The notes: generated from the letters alone by a model not told the origin. Shown: positions 1 through 6,775, counted from the first letter of the stretch. The stretch is 14,393 nt of DNA from Euryarchaeota archaeon UBA111 (GCA_002506025.1 DAWS01000012.1:1-14393); one strand, 5' to 3'. Made by a program: numbers and translations.

Positions 1-2
1 CC

Positions 3-785
3 TCAATCAGCGTGGCTAACTCCGAATCGACCCTGCAAGAGTTCAGTAACTGGTATGCACCTGCCGGAGATTACGATGCAAAAGTGGTGCTTTGGGGATG
101 CGATCACAAAGTCTTCAGGCCAGCAAATATCGACGATGAAGAAGAACAACTCGCTCACGAGCGACTTCGACAACAGTATGGTTGTGATGATGAAAAAGCT
201 CTAAGCCACGAACCGAACACTACAACTCCAATGTTGCTTGCTGTCGGCAGATTAGTGGCTAGGAAAGGCTACATGACTCTACTAAGAGCCATGCCTGGAA
301 TTCTTGCCGAAAATCCGGGCGCTAAACTTGTTATCATCGGCCGTGGTCATATGAAGACTAAGTTATTGAAAGAAGCCAGAAAATTGTCAATAAACGATGC
401 GGTCTTCATCCAAAGCGGTATGTCGTTTAGTGAACTTGCCCAGCATTTTAGGAGCGCAGACATAGTGATATATCCTTCATACTATGAAGGGCAAGGCCTG
501 ATTCCGCTCGAATCGATGTCAAGTGGAACTCCTGTGGCTACAGTCAATATGGCGCCGTTGACTGAAATGGTTGATAATTCGGTTGGCGGATTGTTTGATA
601 TGGGTAATCCTGATGACCTGGCAGATACGGTAAATGCAATGCTATCAAATCCAGATTTAAGGTCACAGCAGGGTAAGGCTGGACGTGAGTTGGTATTGAG
701 TAAATATACCTATGAACACAATGCAACTGATTTTTTGGCCATTTATCGGTCAATCATCGGGGTGGCTCAACCCCCAACTATGTGA
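3..785 (+). CDS. GT4-type glycosyltransferase, C-terminal part (5' end outside window)
   Basis: This is the C-terminal half of a GT-B fold, GT4-family glycosyltransferase, which moves a sugar from a nucleotide-sugar donor to a lipid, glycan or protein acceptor at the cytoplasmic face. The reading frame is open from base 3 with S-I-S-V-A-N-S-E-S, which matches the usual strand leading into the linker between the two Rossmann domains, so the GTG at base 12 is probably not the start and the gene is cut by the window edge. Visible family marks are the donor-domain opening AVGRLVARKGYMTLLRAMP, the strand LVIIGRGH, and the EX7E motif in YYEGQGLIPLES (first Glu codon at 486), followed by SGTPVATVNMAPLTEMV and a C-terminal helix. 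Retaining chemistry is expected from the family; donor and acceptor cannot be told. The next gene starts 6 bases after the stop, so they probably share a transcript. A role in glycosylating the nearby surface proteins is a guess. Confidence 0.9.
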   Translation, partial: SISVANSESTLQEFSNWYAPAGDYDAKVVLWGCDHKVFRPANIDDEEEQLAHERLRQQYGCDDEKALSHEPNTTTPMLLAVGRLVARKGYMTLLRAMPGILAENPGAKLVIIGRGHMKTKLLKEARKLSINDAVFIQSGMSFSELAQHFRSADIVIYPSYYEGQGLIPLESMSSGTPVATVNMAPLTEMVDNSVGGLFDMGNPDDLADTVNAMLSNPDLRSQQGKAGRELVLSKYTYEHNATDFLAIYRSIIGVAQPPTM

Positions 786-791
786 GTTAAC

Positions 792-1187
792 ATGCAGAAT
801 AGATGTCCAACATGCCGAAGCAAACTAGCATTTCCAGACGATGCGCTAGTAGTTCTTTGTCCAAATTGCGAGCAGAAATTCAATCCCGCAGATTTACCTA
901 AGAGGAACTATCGAGGTTGGTTAATAACGCTAATTGGATTAATTCTAATCTTTAGTTTCTGGTTAACTGTCCCGCTGATAAAACTCGTCGATGATTCTAC
1001 ATCTGTGACCCTGGGAGTGTTATTCTTGCACATTATTTTGGGCACTCCAGTAGTCATTGCAGGTTTGCTAATATCTATCAGTGACAAGATACGGCGGGGA
1101 AGTAAATGGATAATATTGGAACTTATTTTGGGGATATACATCATAAGTGGCTTTTTGTCTCTAACCTCAATGAATGGCATTGTTTAA
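792..1187 (+). CDS. Small zinc-ribbon membrane protein, function unknown
   Basis: I do not recognise a named family. The 131-aa protein starts with a four-cysteine zinc-ribbon signature, C5-P-T-C8 and C23-P-N-C26, with 14 residues between the two CxxC knuckles, so it probably binds one zinc ion in the cytoplasm. It then has three hydrophobic segments at about residues 43-63, 71-96 and 106-124, linked by a short acidic loop (VDDSTS) and a basic loop (DKIRRGSK). The basic loop supports an inside orientation for the segment 2-3 link. The first Met (792) lies 6 bases past the glycosyltransferase stop, with no clear Shine-Dalgarno site, which fits short-spaced co-transcription. Zinc-ribbon plus few-helix proteins of this kind are common and usually uncharacterised in archaea; a regulatory or assembly role is possible but not shown. 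Confidence 0.8.
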   Translation: MQNRCPTCRSKLAFPDDALVVLCPNCEQKFNPADLPKRNYRGWLITLIGLILIFSFWLTVPLIKLVDDSTSVTLGVLFLHIILGTPVVIAGLLISISDKIRRGSKWIILELILGIYIISGFLSLTSMNGIV

Positions 1188-1199
1188 TTTAAGAAATCG

Positions 1200-1219
1200 T
1201 CAATTTATGCGAAAATTGA
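1200..1219. promoter_or_regulatory. AT-rich inverted repeat in the gap before the 865-aa surface gene
   Basis: TCAATTT (1200-1206) and AAATTGA (1213-1219) are perfect 7-base inverted arms around a 6-base loop, with a run of four T at 1222-1225 just after. It lies 13 bases after the small membrane-protein stop and about 40 bases before the first ATG of the next gene. It could be a weak hairpin terminator for the upstream pair or an operator for the downstream unit. The stem is all A-T apart from one pair, so it would be unstable as RNA. The rest of the 69-base gap shows no clear TATA box or Shine-Dalgarno site. Confidence 0.3.
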
Positions 1220-1256
1220 GGTTTTGCTGATGCGACAAAAAGCGTCTAGTTCATAG

Positions 1257-3854
1257 ATGATATGCCGATTGGACAACATGGTCGCGCAGCGATTCATGGT
1301 CGTGGCTTTGGTCGCGTTGTTGATGACTTTTGTTCCAACATCGTCAGCCGACGACAACATCCAGAGTGCGACAACTCTTACCCCTAATACTCAAACCTCC
1401 GAGAAAGTATGCTACACCGATGGTTGTTCACCGGTCGATGAAGTAGATTGGTGGAAGGTTAACGGTTACAAGGGCGATGTAATCACCATATCATTCCAAG
1501 GGAAACCATTGAACAATCAGGATTGGTTGTGCTTTTGGGGTGACGGCTGGGAAGGTGATGTTTCCATTCACCGTCCAGACGGGTCGGAAATTGGTAGCAC
1601 CTATGTAACCGATGACGACCCAGATGTGTCGTATACAGTCAGTCTTTCTACTCAGAGCCAAGTTTATGTTAAAATCAAGGCACGTGATAGCAATTGTAAT
1701 GATGAAATCAGGTATGATCTGTTAGCTACGATTGATACTGCTCAGAGGGACAGCGATGAAGATGGATACATCGATTCAGAAGATGCTTGTGACTTCACTC
1801 CGGGCACTTCGGCATATGATAGAAAGGGCTGCTTGGACAGTGACCTTGACGGTTATTCCGATCCAGAGATTGGCTGGGGGCCAAACAATGGTGCAGACGC
1901 GTTTCCATTTCAGCCGTCTCAGTGGCAGGACTCTGACAACGACGGTTTTGGCGACAATTTAGATGGCTATCAAGGCGATTCTTGCCCATATAATTCAGGC
2001 GGTTCATTCAATGACCGATATGGTTGTTTAGACACTGATGGAGATGGATATTCTGATGCTGACCCGGGCGGATTATTCGGCGTTAGCGCGTGGTATGCTC
2101 ATCCGGTGGGGCTAGCTGATGCCTTCCCCGCTGATAACACTCAGTGGACAGATACTGATGCAGACGGTTATGGTGACAACTGGGAAGACCCGGCCTGGAA
2201 TGAAACGCATTTAGCGTGGGGTATCGGTCAGTGGCTTGAAGTGGCCAGCATGCCCGATGCTTGCCCGTTCATAACCGGGACTTCATCCGCCGATCGATAT
2301 GGCTGTCCTGATACCGATGGTGACAGTTATTCTGACGGAGATGAAAATTGGACAATTTACAACGGCTCAGACGCTTTTCCCTTGGAACCAACTCAGTGGC
2401 AAGATTCAGATTTTGATGGCTGGGGTGACAATCAGACCTTTGGAGCTGCAAGAATCGACGATTTCCCAGAAAACCCAACGCAGTGGCGAGATACTGACAA
2501 GGACGGCTGGGGCGATAACCAAACTTACGGCGCAACTCAGGTTGATGATTTCCCACTAGTGCCATCGCAGTATCGCGATACTGATGGTGATGGTTATGGC
2601 GACAATCAGACCGGATTCGAGGGGGATGTCTGTGTTTATTCGACACCCGAAGAGGTTGAGTCTGGCTGGATTTCCCGTTTCGACCGGCTAGGTTGTCGTG
2701 ATATTGACAAAGACGGTTTTTCTGACCCAACTGAAGGATGGATTGCCCATCCAGATGGGTTTGCTGACGCTTTCCCAGAGGAAGCTAGTCAGTGGTATGA
2801 TACGGACTCGGATGGCTATGGTGATAATCTCGAATACTTTGATGGCCAAACTTGGCGACCTTCATTCCGTGGCGATAGTTGTAAGACCACAGTTGGTTAC
2901 TCAACATTTGACCGTTGGGGGTGCCCGGATGCTGATGGTGACGGGTGGTCAGATTCAACGGCTAATTGGTTGGCGAGTCCAGGGGGAACGGGTGACGCAT
3001 GGCCGCTTGACCCAACTCAGTGGCATGATCGAGATGGTGACGGGCGCGGGGACAATCCCCAAGGAACCACTGCTGACGTCTGTCCGGATAGTGCAGGAAC
3101 TTCAGTAGGTCCTGCAGAGGGCGGCGATAGGTGGGGCTGCATCGATACTGATGGTGATGGATGGTCAGATCTTGGAGATTCATTTATTCATGAACCTACC
3201 CAGTGGCGCGACACTGATGGCGACGGTTTTGGCGATGCAGCAGACGGTAATCAAGGAGATGCTTGTCCAGAGGTGAGAGGTACCTCTCTGATGGATAGAT
3301 TGGGATGTCGTGATACTGATGGTGACGGTTGGTCTGATCCTACCGATACATGGAAGGCTCACCCGTTTGGCTTAGCCGACTCATTCCCTAACGAAGCGCT
3401 CCAATGGCGTGATACCGATGGCGATGGATATGGTGATGTCACACTTGGAGCCTTAAGGGACGACTGCCCCAATCAAGCTGGAGACTCAACCAGAGATTTA
3501 CAAGGTTGCCCAGACAATAACGGCGATGGTTGGTCAAACGAATATGGGACTCTCAAATCTGCGATTGCAATTATGGGTGAAGACCCTGCAGCATCATGGC
3601 TTACGTATTTGATAATCGGATTAGGGTTTATTCTCGGAGCATCGTTAGCGCTGGTGGTAAAAATGTCACGAGAGGAAGACGATTTCGAGTTATCCGAACA
3701 AATGTTCAATCAAAAAGAAGAGATTGATTTTGCCGCAAATCTAGCTCAAGGTGATGAAGGCGGCATGACGCCGTTGAGTGAATTACCACCAATCCCAGCA
3801 GAGGCCAGCCATACACAAGATGAATCCGTAGGAGGTGATACTGATGTCCAGTAA
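1257..3854 (+). CDS. Membrane-anchored Ca-binding-repeat surface protein, 865 aa
   Basis: This is a secreted, membrane-anchored stalk protein. A signal peptide lies at about residues 13-31 (hydrophobic run, then TSSA before DD). Starts at 1257, 1278 (MVAQRFM...) or 1296 all keep it; 1278 gives the most typical signal peptide, and none has a Shine-Dalgarno site, which suggests a leaderless message. Residues about 34-160 resemble a PPC-type (pre-peptidase C-terminal) beta-sandwich, including VDEVDWWKVNGYKGDVITISF. Residues about 165-765 hold 18 Asp-rich DxDxDGxxD loops related to thrombospondin type 3 repeats and expected to bind Ca2+. One hydrophobic helix (about 781-803) is followed by a roughly 60-residue acidic tail, so the repeats face outside. 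I see no catalytic motif and no archaeosortase signal at the C-terminus. A structural or adhesive role is likely, not proven. Its end overlaps the next gene by 11 bases. Confidence 0.88.
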   Translation: MICRLDNMVAQRFMVVALVALLMTFVPTSSADDNIQSATTLTPNTQTSEKVCYTDGCSPVDEVDWWKVNGYKGDVITISFQGKPLNNQDWLCFWGDGWEGDVSIHRPDGSEIGSTYVTDDDPDVSYTVSLSTQSQVYVKIKARDSNCNDEIRYDLLATIDTAQRDSDEDGYIDSEDACDFTPGTSAYDRKGCLDSDLDGYSDPEIGWGPNNGADAFPFQPSQWQDSDNDGFGDNLDGYQGDSCPYNSGGSFNDRYGCLDTDGDGYSDADPGGLFGVSAWYAHPVGLADAFPADNTQWTDTDADGYGDNWEDPAWNETHLAWGIGQWLEVASMPDACPFITGTSSADRYGCPDTDGDSYSDGDENWTIYNGSDAFPLEPTQWQDSDFDGWGDNQTFGAARIDDFPENPTQWRDTDKDGWGDNQTYGATQVDDFPLVPSQYRDTDGDGYGDNQTGFEGDVCVYSTPEEVESGWISRFDRLGCRDIDKDGFSDPTEGWIAHPDGFADAFPEEASQWYDTDSDGYGDNLEYFDGQTWRPSFRGDSCKTTVGYSTFDRWGCPDADGDGWSDSTANWLASPGGTGDAWPLDPTQWHDRDGDGRGDNPQGTTADVCPDSAGTSVGPAEGGDRWGCIDTDGDGWSDLGDSFIHEPTQWRDTDGDGFGDAADGNQGDACPEVRGTSLMDRLGCRDTDGDGWSDPTDTWKAHPFGLADSFPNEALQWRDTDGDGYGDVTLGALRDDCPNQAGDSTRDLQGCPDNNGDGWSNEYGTLKSAIAIMGEDPAASWLTYLIIGLGFILGASLALVVKMSREEDDFELSEQMFNQKEEIDFAANLAQGDEGGMTPLSELPPIPAEASHTQDESVGGDTDVQ
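1749..3548 (+). repeat. 18 Ca-binding loops in alternating QW/DGYGDN and GC/DGYSD half-modules
   Basis: The protein-level repeat alternates two half-modules. One reads QWxDxDGDGYGDN. The other reads CPxxxGTSxxDRxGCxDxDGDGWSDP and is followed by a spacer ending in ADAFPxxPT. Most copies carry a Cys-x13-Cys pair (for example SCPYNSGGSFNDRYGC and ACPEVRGTSLMDRLGC), which probably closes a disulfide outside the cell. Two copies have longer spacing between the cysteines, and three QW half-modules (from about 2392, 2479 and 2566) follow one another without the Cys half. At DNA level the copies differ at many third positions, so no long exact repeat is present. Confidence 0.85.
3831..3839 (+). promoter_or_regulatory. 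Full-length Shine-Dalgarno site GGAGGTGAT for the 438-aa gene
   Basis: GGAGGTGAT is fully complementary to the conserved 3' end of 16S rRNA (AUCACCUCC). It stands 4 bases before the ATG at 3844, with GGAGG itself 8 bases away. It lies inside the last codons of the preceding gene. It decides the start: the in-frame GTG at 3835 overlaps the site and is therefore not the start. Confidence 0.85.
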
Positions 3855-5160
3855 TCGCTACTTCCCTATGTTCTCAATAATGCTGGTATTGCTGTCTATC
3901 GCTGCCGTCTCTTACACGGCAGTCAGTGTTGCAGCAGATGACTCAAGCAGTGATTCTTTGGCGGAAGCCGGATTGAGCCTCATCGCCTTGCGAAACGATA
4001 CATTAGACACCAATCAAGACGGCGATAACGATGCAATCAGGGTCGTTGTGGTATTCAATACTGAACAAGACAGCACCAATCTAGAATTAAGATTAATTGG
4101 CGAATACAAGGATCGAGAGGTAACAGAAATTTTGCAATTCACCTTCTCTGGCCAGTCAAATGCGTCGTTAGTATACGATGCGTGGGCGTCAGGTGAGCAT
4201 GAATTAAGACTGCAAATAGTCGACCAAGATGGCAACATAATTACCACCATCCCACTGCCGACATATGTCCTCAAACCGGCGCTCCAAACTCCATCGATTA
4301 TGTTGGCGCTCAATGCTCCACAACACATCGAGACCGGAGATGAATGCACTATTTCACGAATATTTTCCGATGAGACAGGGCCACGATACGGGGCTACCGG
4401 TGTCAGAACATTTTCTGGTGCACCATTCACAGTTTTAGATTCACAGAATTCCCTTGATTGTTCTCACTGGCCTGCTGGTGACTATCAACTGAAAGAGGCT
4501 TATCGGAACGATCTTGGCCAAACTACAGAAGACTGGCTAAATTTAACCATTCATAATAGACCCGCACCTGATTTCACGCTGCTCGTCAGCGGTAACGGAA
4601 ACACGACAGACACTGAATGTCGAATTACCATGACCCCAACAGATGAGCAAATAGATTTCACTAGTTTCCAAAAGATTTGGCGTATTCAAGGTGACCAAAT
4701 CCCAGGTAATACCGGCGACCAGTTTGATTGCACGACGCTATCAGCTGGAGTGCACTTGGTTTCTCTTGAGGTCATCAACAATGAGTTGATTAGCGCCATT
4801 GAAGGCGTAAATTTGGTCAGATTGCCGGGTGAAGAACTCACCGAGGAGCAAAAATCTGTGGCACCCTCACGCTCCTATGGTGATGATACAGAAACCGAGT
4901 CCGTAGGTTGGATTTCGATTGGCGTGCTAGGCCTAGTTGTTGTCGTTTTGTCTTACCTTGTCTTAGTAAGGGTAAAAGATAGTGATGAACAATTACCGAT
5001 GCGGGATTTGGGGCCCACTCCGATGATATTACCAGATGGTTCTCCAGATTCTGAAGGATTACCCACCACCACTGATGATGACGGAGTGTTATGGCGACAG
5101 CATCCAGATGGCAACCATGATTGGTGGGATGCAGAATTAAGAGTCTGGGTTAGGTGGTGA
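3844..5160 (+). CDS. Membrane-anchored beta-sandwich surface protein with Trp-rich C-terminal motif, 438 aa
   Basis: No named family is recognised. A signal peptide lies at about residues 8-30 (ending AVSVAADD), and one membrane helix at about 356-376 leaves about 320 residues outside and 60 inside. The outside part looks like three beta-sandwich domains. The first (about 40-145) opens with LDTNQDGDNDAIRVVVVF, which carries a possible Ca loop. The second and third (about 150-235 and 236-325) each carry one Cys near the start (ECTI; ECRI) and one later (LDC; FDC) before a W/L-x-AGxxxL turn, like tandem Ig/PKD domains each closed by a disulfide. The inside tail ends with a compact Trp-rich motif at residues 411-438, containing GVLWRQHPDGNHDWWD. 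The gene overlaps the preceding Ca-repeat gene by 11 bases, so translation is probably coupled and the two products may act together. Confidence 0.85.
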   Translation: MSSNRYFPMFSIMLVLLSIAAVSYTAVSVAADDSSSDSLAEAGLSLIALRNDTLDTNQDGDNDAIRVVVVFNTEQDSTNLELRLIGEYKDREVTEILQFTFSGQSNASLVYDAWASGEHELRLQIVDQDGNIITTIPLPTYVLKPALQTPSIMLALNAPQHIETGDECTISRIFSDETGPRYGATGVRTFSGAPFTVLDSQNSLDCSHWPAGDYQLKEAYRNDLGQTTEDWLNLTIHNRPAPDFTLLVSGNGNTTDTECRITMTPTDEQIDFTSFQKIWRIQGDQIPGNTGDQFDCTTLSAGVHLVSLEVINNELISAIEGVNLVRLPGEELTEEQKSVAPSRSYGDDTETESVGWISIGVLGLVVVVLSYLVLVRVKDSDEQLPMRDLGPTPMILPDGSPDSEGLPTTTDDDGVLWRQHPDGNHDWWDAELRVWVRW

Positions 5161-6080
5161 AACCCCTGAATCTATCAGATTTAAGCATCCTCCAATACCT
5201 CGTAATTTTCTGTCTTTCAGCAGTAATTACTGTTGTTTTACGGCTATATTATGTTTGGTTAACTAGAATAAAACCTAGAGTCCCAAGCACTGATTCAGAC
5301 TGGAATACTGACTGCGAGTATCAATCTGAAGCAATCATCGAAGATGACTTCATAACGTTTACCAAAATTAGAGATTTTACTTGGCGGACAACAAGGGATA
5401 GAGATGAGCAATGGGACACAGATGTGAAGTTTGATTTGAGAGAAATAAAAGATGTCTGGTTTATCGTCGATCATTTCCACAATATTCACGGATTAGCACA
5501 TACATTTCTCAGCATCGAGTTCAATGACGGCAGATGCATATCAATCTCGTTTGAGGCAAGGCGTGTCAAAGGTGAACGATATCATCCATGGAAGGGCCTG
5601 TGGCGCTCCTATGAATTGTATCTGCTAATTGGTTATGAGCGTGACTTGCTGGGCCTCAGGACCAACGCACGCGGGAACAAGGATTACTTGTTTCGAGCAG
5701 TTACCCCACCGGGTAAAGACCGTCAACTCTTGCTGGCTATCGCCCAGAAAATGAACCAATTAAGCAAAAATGCCGAATGGTATCATTCCTTGTTGACTAC
5801 TTGTAATACCTCAATTGTCAAAGTCGTTAATCAAATAACTCCAGGTAGAATTCCTTTTGTTTGGCGCAATTTTTTACCGGGATATACTCCAAAAGCTGCT
5901 TTCAAACTAGGATTGATTGAAGATTGGGGTGGTCTGGAGCAGACCCTTGAAATTGCCCGTGTTGATGAGTTGGCAAAAAACTGGGATGGGGTTGCAGATT
6001 ACTCGACCTTTATTCGACAACATATGCCTACTTCAGTTGCTGACAAACAACAACAGATGTCCACTGACACAACTTATTGA
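5154..6080 (+). CDS. DUF4105 (Lnb N-terminal-domain-like) membrane protein, putative thiol acyltransferase/hydrolase
   Basis: The 308-aa protein has one N-terminal hydrophobic helix (about 12-29) and a soluble domain matching the DUF4105 pattern. Visible marks are GLAHTFLSIEF with His116, then ISISFEARRVKGE with Glu134 and Arg136, then WRSYELYLLIGYERDLLGLRTNARG, then WYHSLLTTCNTSIVKVV with Cys217, and LPGYTPKAAFKLGLI. From established knowledge, DUF4105 is the N-terminal domain of Lnb, a lipoprotein N-acyltransferase of Bacteroides, and has a papain/NlpC-P60-like Cys-His arrangement. The activity here is inferred, and other amide or ester chemistry is possible. The start is GTG at 5154 or 5157, overlapping the upstream stop by 4-7 bases, so the gene belongs to the surface-protein unit. 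Basic residues after the helix (R30, R38, K40, R42) outnumber those before it, leaving the side of the membrane uncertain. The last 48 bases overlap the convergent thiamine gene. Confidence 0.8.
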   Translation: MVKPLNLSDLSILQYLVIFCLSAVITVVLRLYYVWLTRIKPRVPSTDSDWNTDCEYQSEAIIEDDFITFTKIRDFTWRTTRDRDEQWDTDVKFDLREIKDVWFIVDHFHNIHGLAHTFLSIEFNDGRCISISFEARRVKGERYHPWKGLWRSYELYLLIGYERDLLGLRTNARGNKDYLFRAVTPPGKDRQLLLAIAQKMNQLSKNAEWYHSLLTTCNTSIVKVVNQITPGRIPFVWRNFLPGYTPKAAFKLGLIEDWGGLEQTLEIARVDELAKNWDGVADYSTFIRQHMPTSVADKQQQMSTDTTY

Positions 6081-6656
6081 TAATTTATCGGCGATTGCGA
6101 TATTATGCAAACCCATTGAACTTGGTTCTAACTCGGCATTTTCAAGTTGCCATTTGCCGCCAATCAAGTTAACTCCATTACAGGCTCCCAAACTAAATAA
6201 TGAAAACTCAGTATTTTTTTCTATAGAATATTTTAGTGGCTTATTATTACTGACTGCGGTCACGATGCAGTCGTTTAGCATCAACCTAGCTGTTGACTCT
6301 GCTTCAATCAACGACAAATAGTTCGCAAATTGATGATCGGATCTCCCACCGTCAACATTGACTATGGTTATGTCAGTCGCTGCTAAACTATTGGCGTGTT
6401 TTATTGCCTTACTCAAATCGTTGCTGTTCTGGTCTGCTAGTTTGACTATTTTCACACCCGCAGATTTGGCATAATCCAGAGCTTCGTTAGTAATGCTGTC
6501 CATGTCGCCAATGACAATATCAACACTAATGTCACTGTTTCTGCAGGTTTCCAGCGCGCCATCGCAAGCAATTATTATGTCAGAATCTTTGATTAAATGC
6601 GACCACTGTGAGAGGTTTTTTGTGGGAGCATTCCCGATTATCAACACCCTCAGCAT
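6033..6656 (-). CDS. Thiamine pyrophosphokinase (thiamine diphosphokinase)
   Basis: This enzyme transfers a pyrophosphate group from ATP to thiamine, giving thiamine diphosphate, the cofactor of decarboxylases and transketolase; it acts in the cytoplasm. The 207-aa protein (from the ATG at 6654-6656) has the usual bacterial/eukaryotic family length and order: LIIGNAP at the start, ACDGA (30-34), VIGDMDSI (48-55) for Mg/ATP, DQNSNDLSKAI (75-85), and VDGGRSDHQFANYL (101-114) at the thiamine site. A longer reading frame extends 35 codons upstream to 6761, but that stretch is not conserved-looking and crosses the control region, so I prefer the internal ATG. No Shine-Dalgarno site precedes it, which suggests a leaderless message. 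MptE-type pterin pyrophosphokinases share the fold, but the DHxxAN motif favours thiamine. It converges with and overlaps the DUF4105 gene. Confidence 0.88.
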   Translation of the reverse strand: MLRVLIIGNAPTKNLSQWSHLIKDSDIIIACDGALETCRNSDISVDIVIGDMDSITNEALDYAKSAGVKIVKLADQNSNDLSKAIKHANSLAATDITIVNVDGGRSDHQFANYLSLIEAESTARLMLNDCIVTAVSNNKPLKYSIEKNTEFSLFSLGACNGVNLIGGKWQLENAELEPSSMGLHNIAIADKLSISCVSGHLLLFVSN

Positions 6657-6680
6657 GGTATGCCCTGGTAGCGGTGGTTT

Positions 6681-6690
6681 GTCAATAATA
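6681..6690 (-). promoter_or_regulatory. Candidate TATA element for thiamine pyrophosphokinase
   Basis: Read on the minus strand the sequence is TATTATTGAC, the most AT-rich block upstream of the gene. Its centre is about 30 bases before the ATG, close to the 25-27 base spacing expected if transcription starts at or next to the start codon. No experimental start site is available and Poseidoniia promoter consensus is poorly known, so this is tentative. Confidence 0.3.
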
Positions 6691-6707
6691 CCTAGAATCT
6701 GATGGTT

Positions 6708-6726
6708 TGACCCCCGTAGGGGGTCA
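6708..6726. promoter_or_regulatory. Perfect 8-bp-arm palindrome, possible operator
   Basis: TGACCCCCGTAGGGGGTCA has two perfect 8-base arms around a 3-base GTA centre. It lies 49 bases before the ATG of the 2063-aa gene and 51 bases before the thiamine gene start. A GC-rich dyad in a divergent gap of moderate GC suits a dimeric regulator binding site; as RNA it would form a strong hairpin. Which gene it controls, and the regulator, cannot be told. Confidence 0.5.
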
Positions 6727-6775
6727 TCGGGCATTCTTCGGCAATGGTTTTCAACCATCAACGCATCCGTCGACT

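Larger units (their letters stand above)
6657..6775. promoter_or_regulatory. Divergent control region between thiamine pyrophosphokinase and the 2063-aa gene
   Basis: These 119 bases separate the two divergent start codons and must hold both promoters. Neither start has a Shine-Dalgarno site, so both messages are probably leaderless or nearly so. The region contains an AT-rich candidate TATA element for the minus strand, a perfect palindrome (6708-6726), an outer inverted pair TGATGGTT (6700-6707) / AACCATCA (6753-6760), and a small hairpin ATGGTT (6744-6749) / AACCAT (6753-6758). No convincing TATA box is seen at the expected distance before 6776. Confidence 0.6.

Noticed and set aside
2269..2730. 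Minus-strand open frame of 153 codons inside the Ca-repeat array
   Set aside because: Its composition (His/Arg/Gln-rich, CRHNHHHQYR) is what the reverse complement of GAT/GGT repeat codons produces; no start signal and no family resemblance. The same applies to the other antisense frames over the repeats.
1749..3548. DNA tandem repeat or CRISPR-like array in the periodic region
   Set aside because: The periodicity is at protein level; copies differ at third codon positions and in spacing, with no constant repeat/spacer structure.
3591..3700. Archaeosortase (PGF-CTERM-like) sorting signal at the end of the 865-aa protein
   Set aside because: There is no PGF-type motif, and the hydrophobic helix is followed by a roughly 60-residue acidic tail, so it is a plain transmembrane anchor.
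6657..6761. 35-codon N-terminal extension of thiamine pyrophosphokinase
   Set aside because: The family normally begins just before the IIGNAP strand, and the extension crosses the control region; the ATG at 6654-6656 fits the family length.
6707..6775. TTG start at 6707 for the giant protein, adding 23 residues
   Set aside because: It starts at the edge of the palindrome, places a long non-hydrophobic leader before the signal peptide, and has no ribosome binding site; the ATG at 6776 gives a normal signal peptide.
6660..6775. TPP riboswitch upstream of a neighbouring gene
   Set aside because: The known THI-box core motifs (CUGAGA and the ACC..GAU element) are not seen in either direction; the neighbour is a salvage kinase, which made it worth checking.
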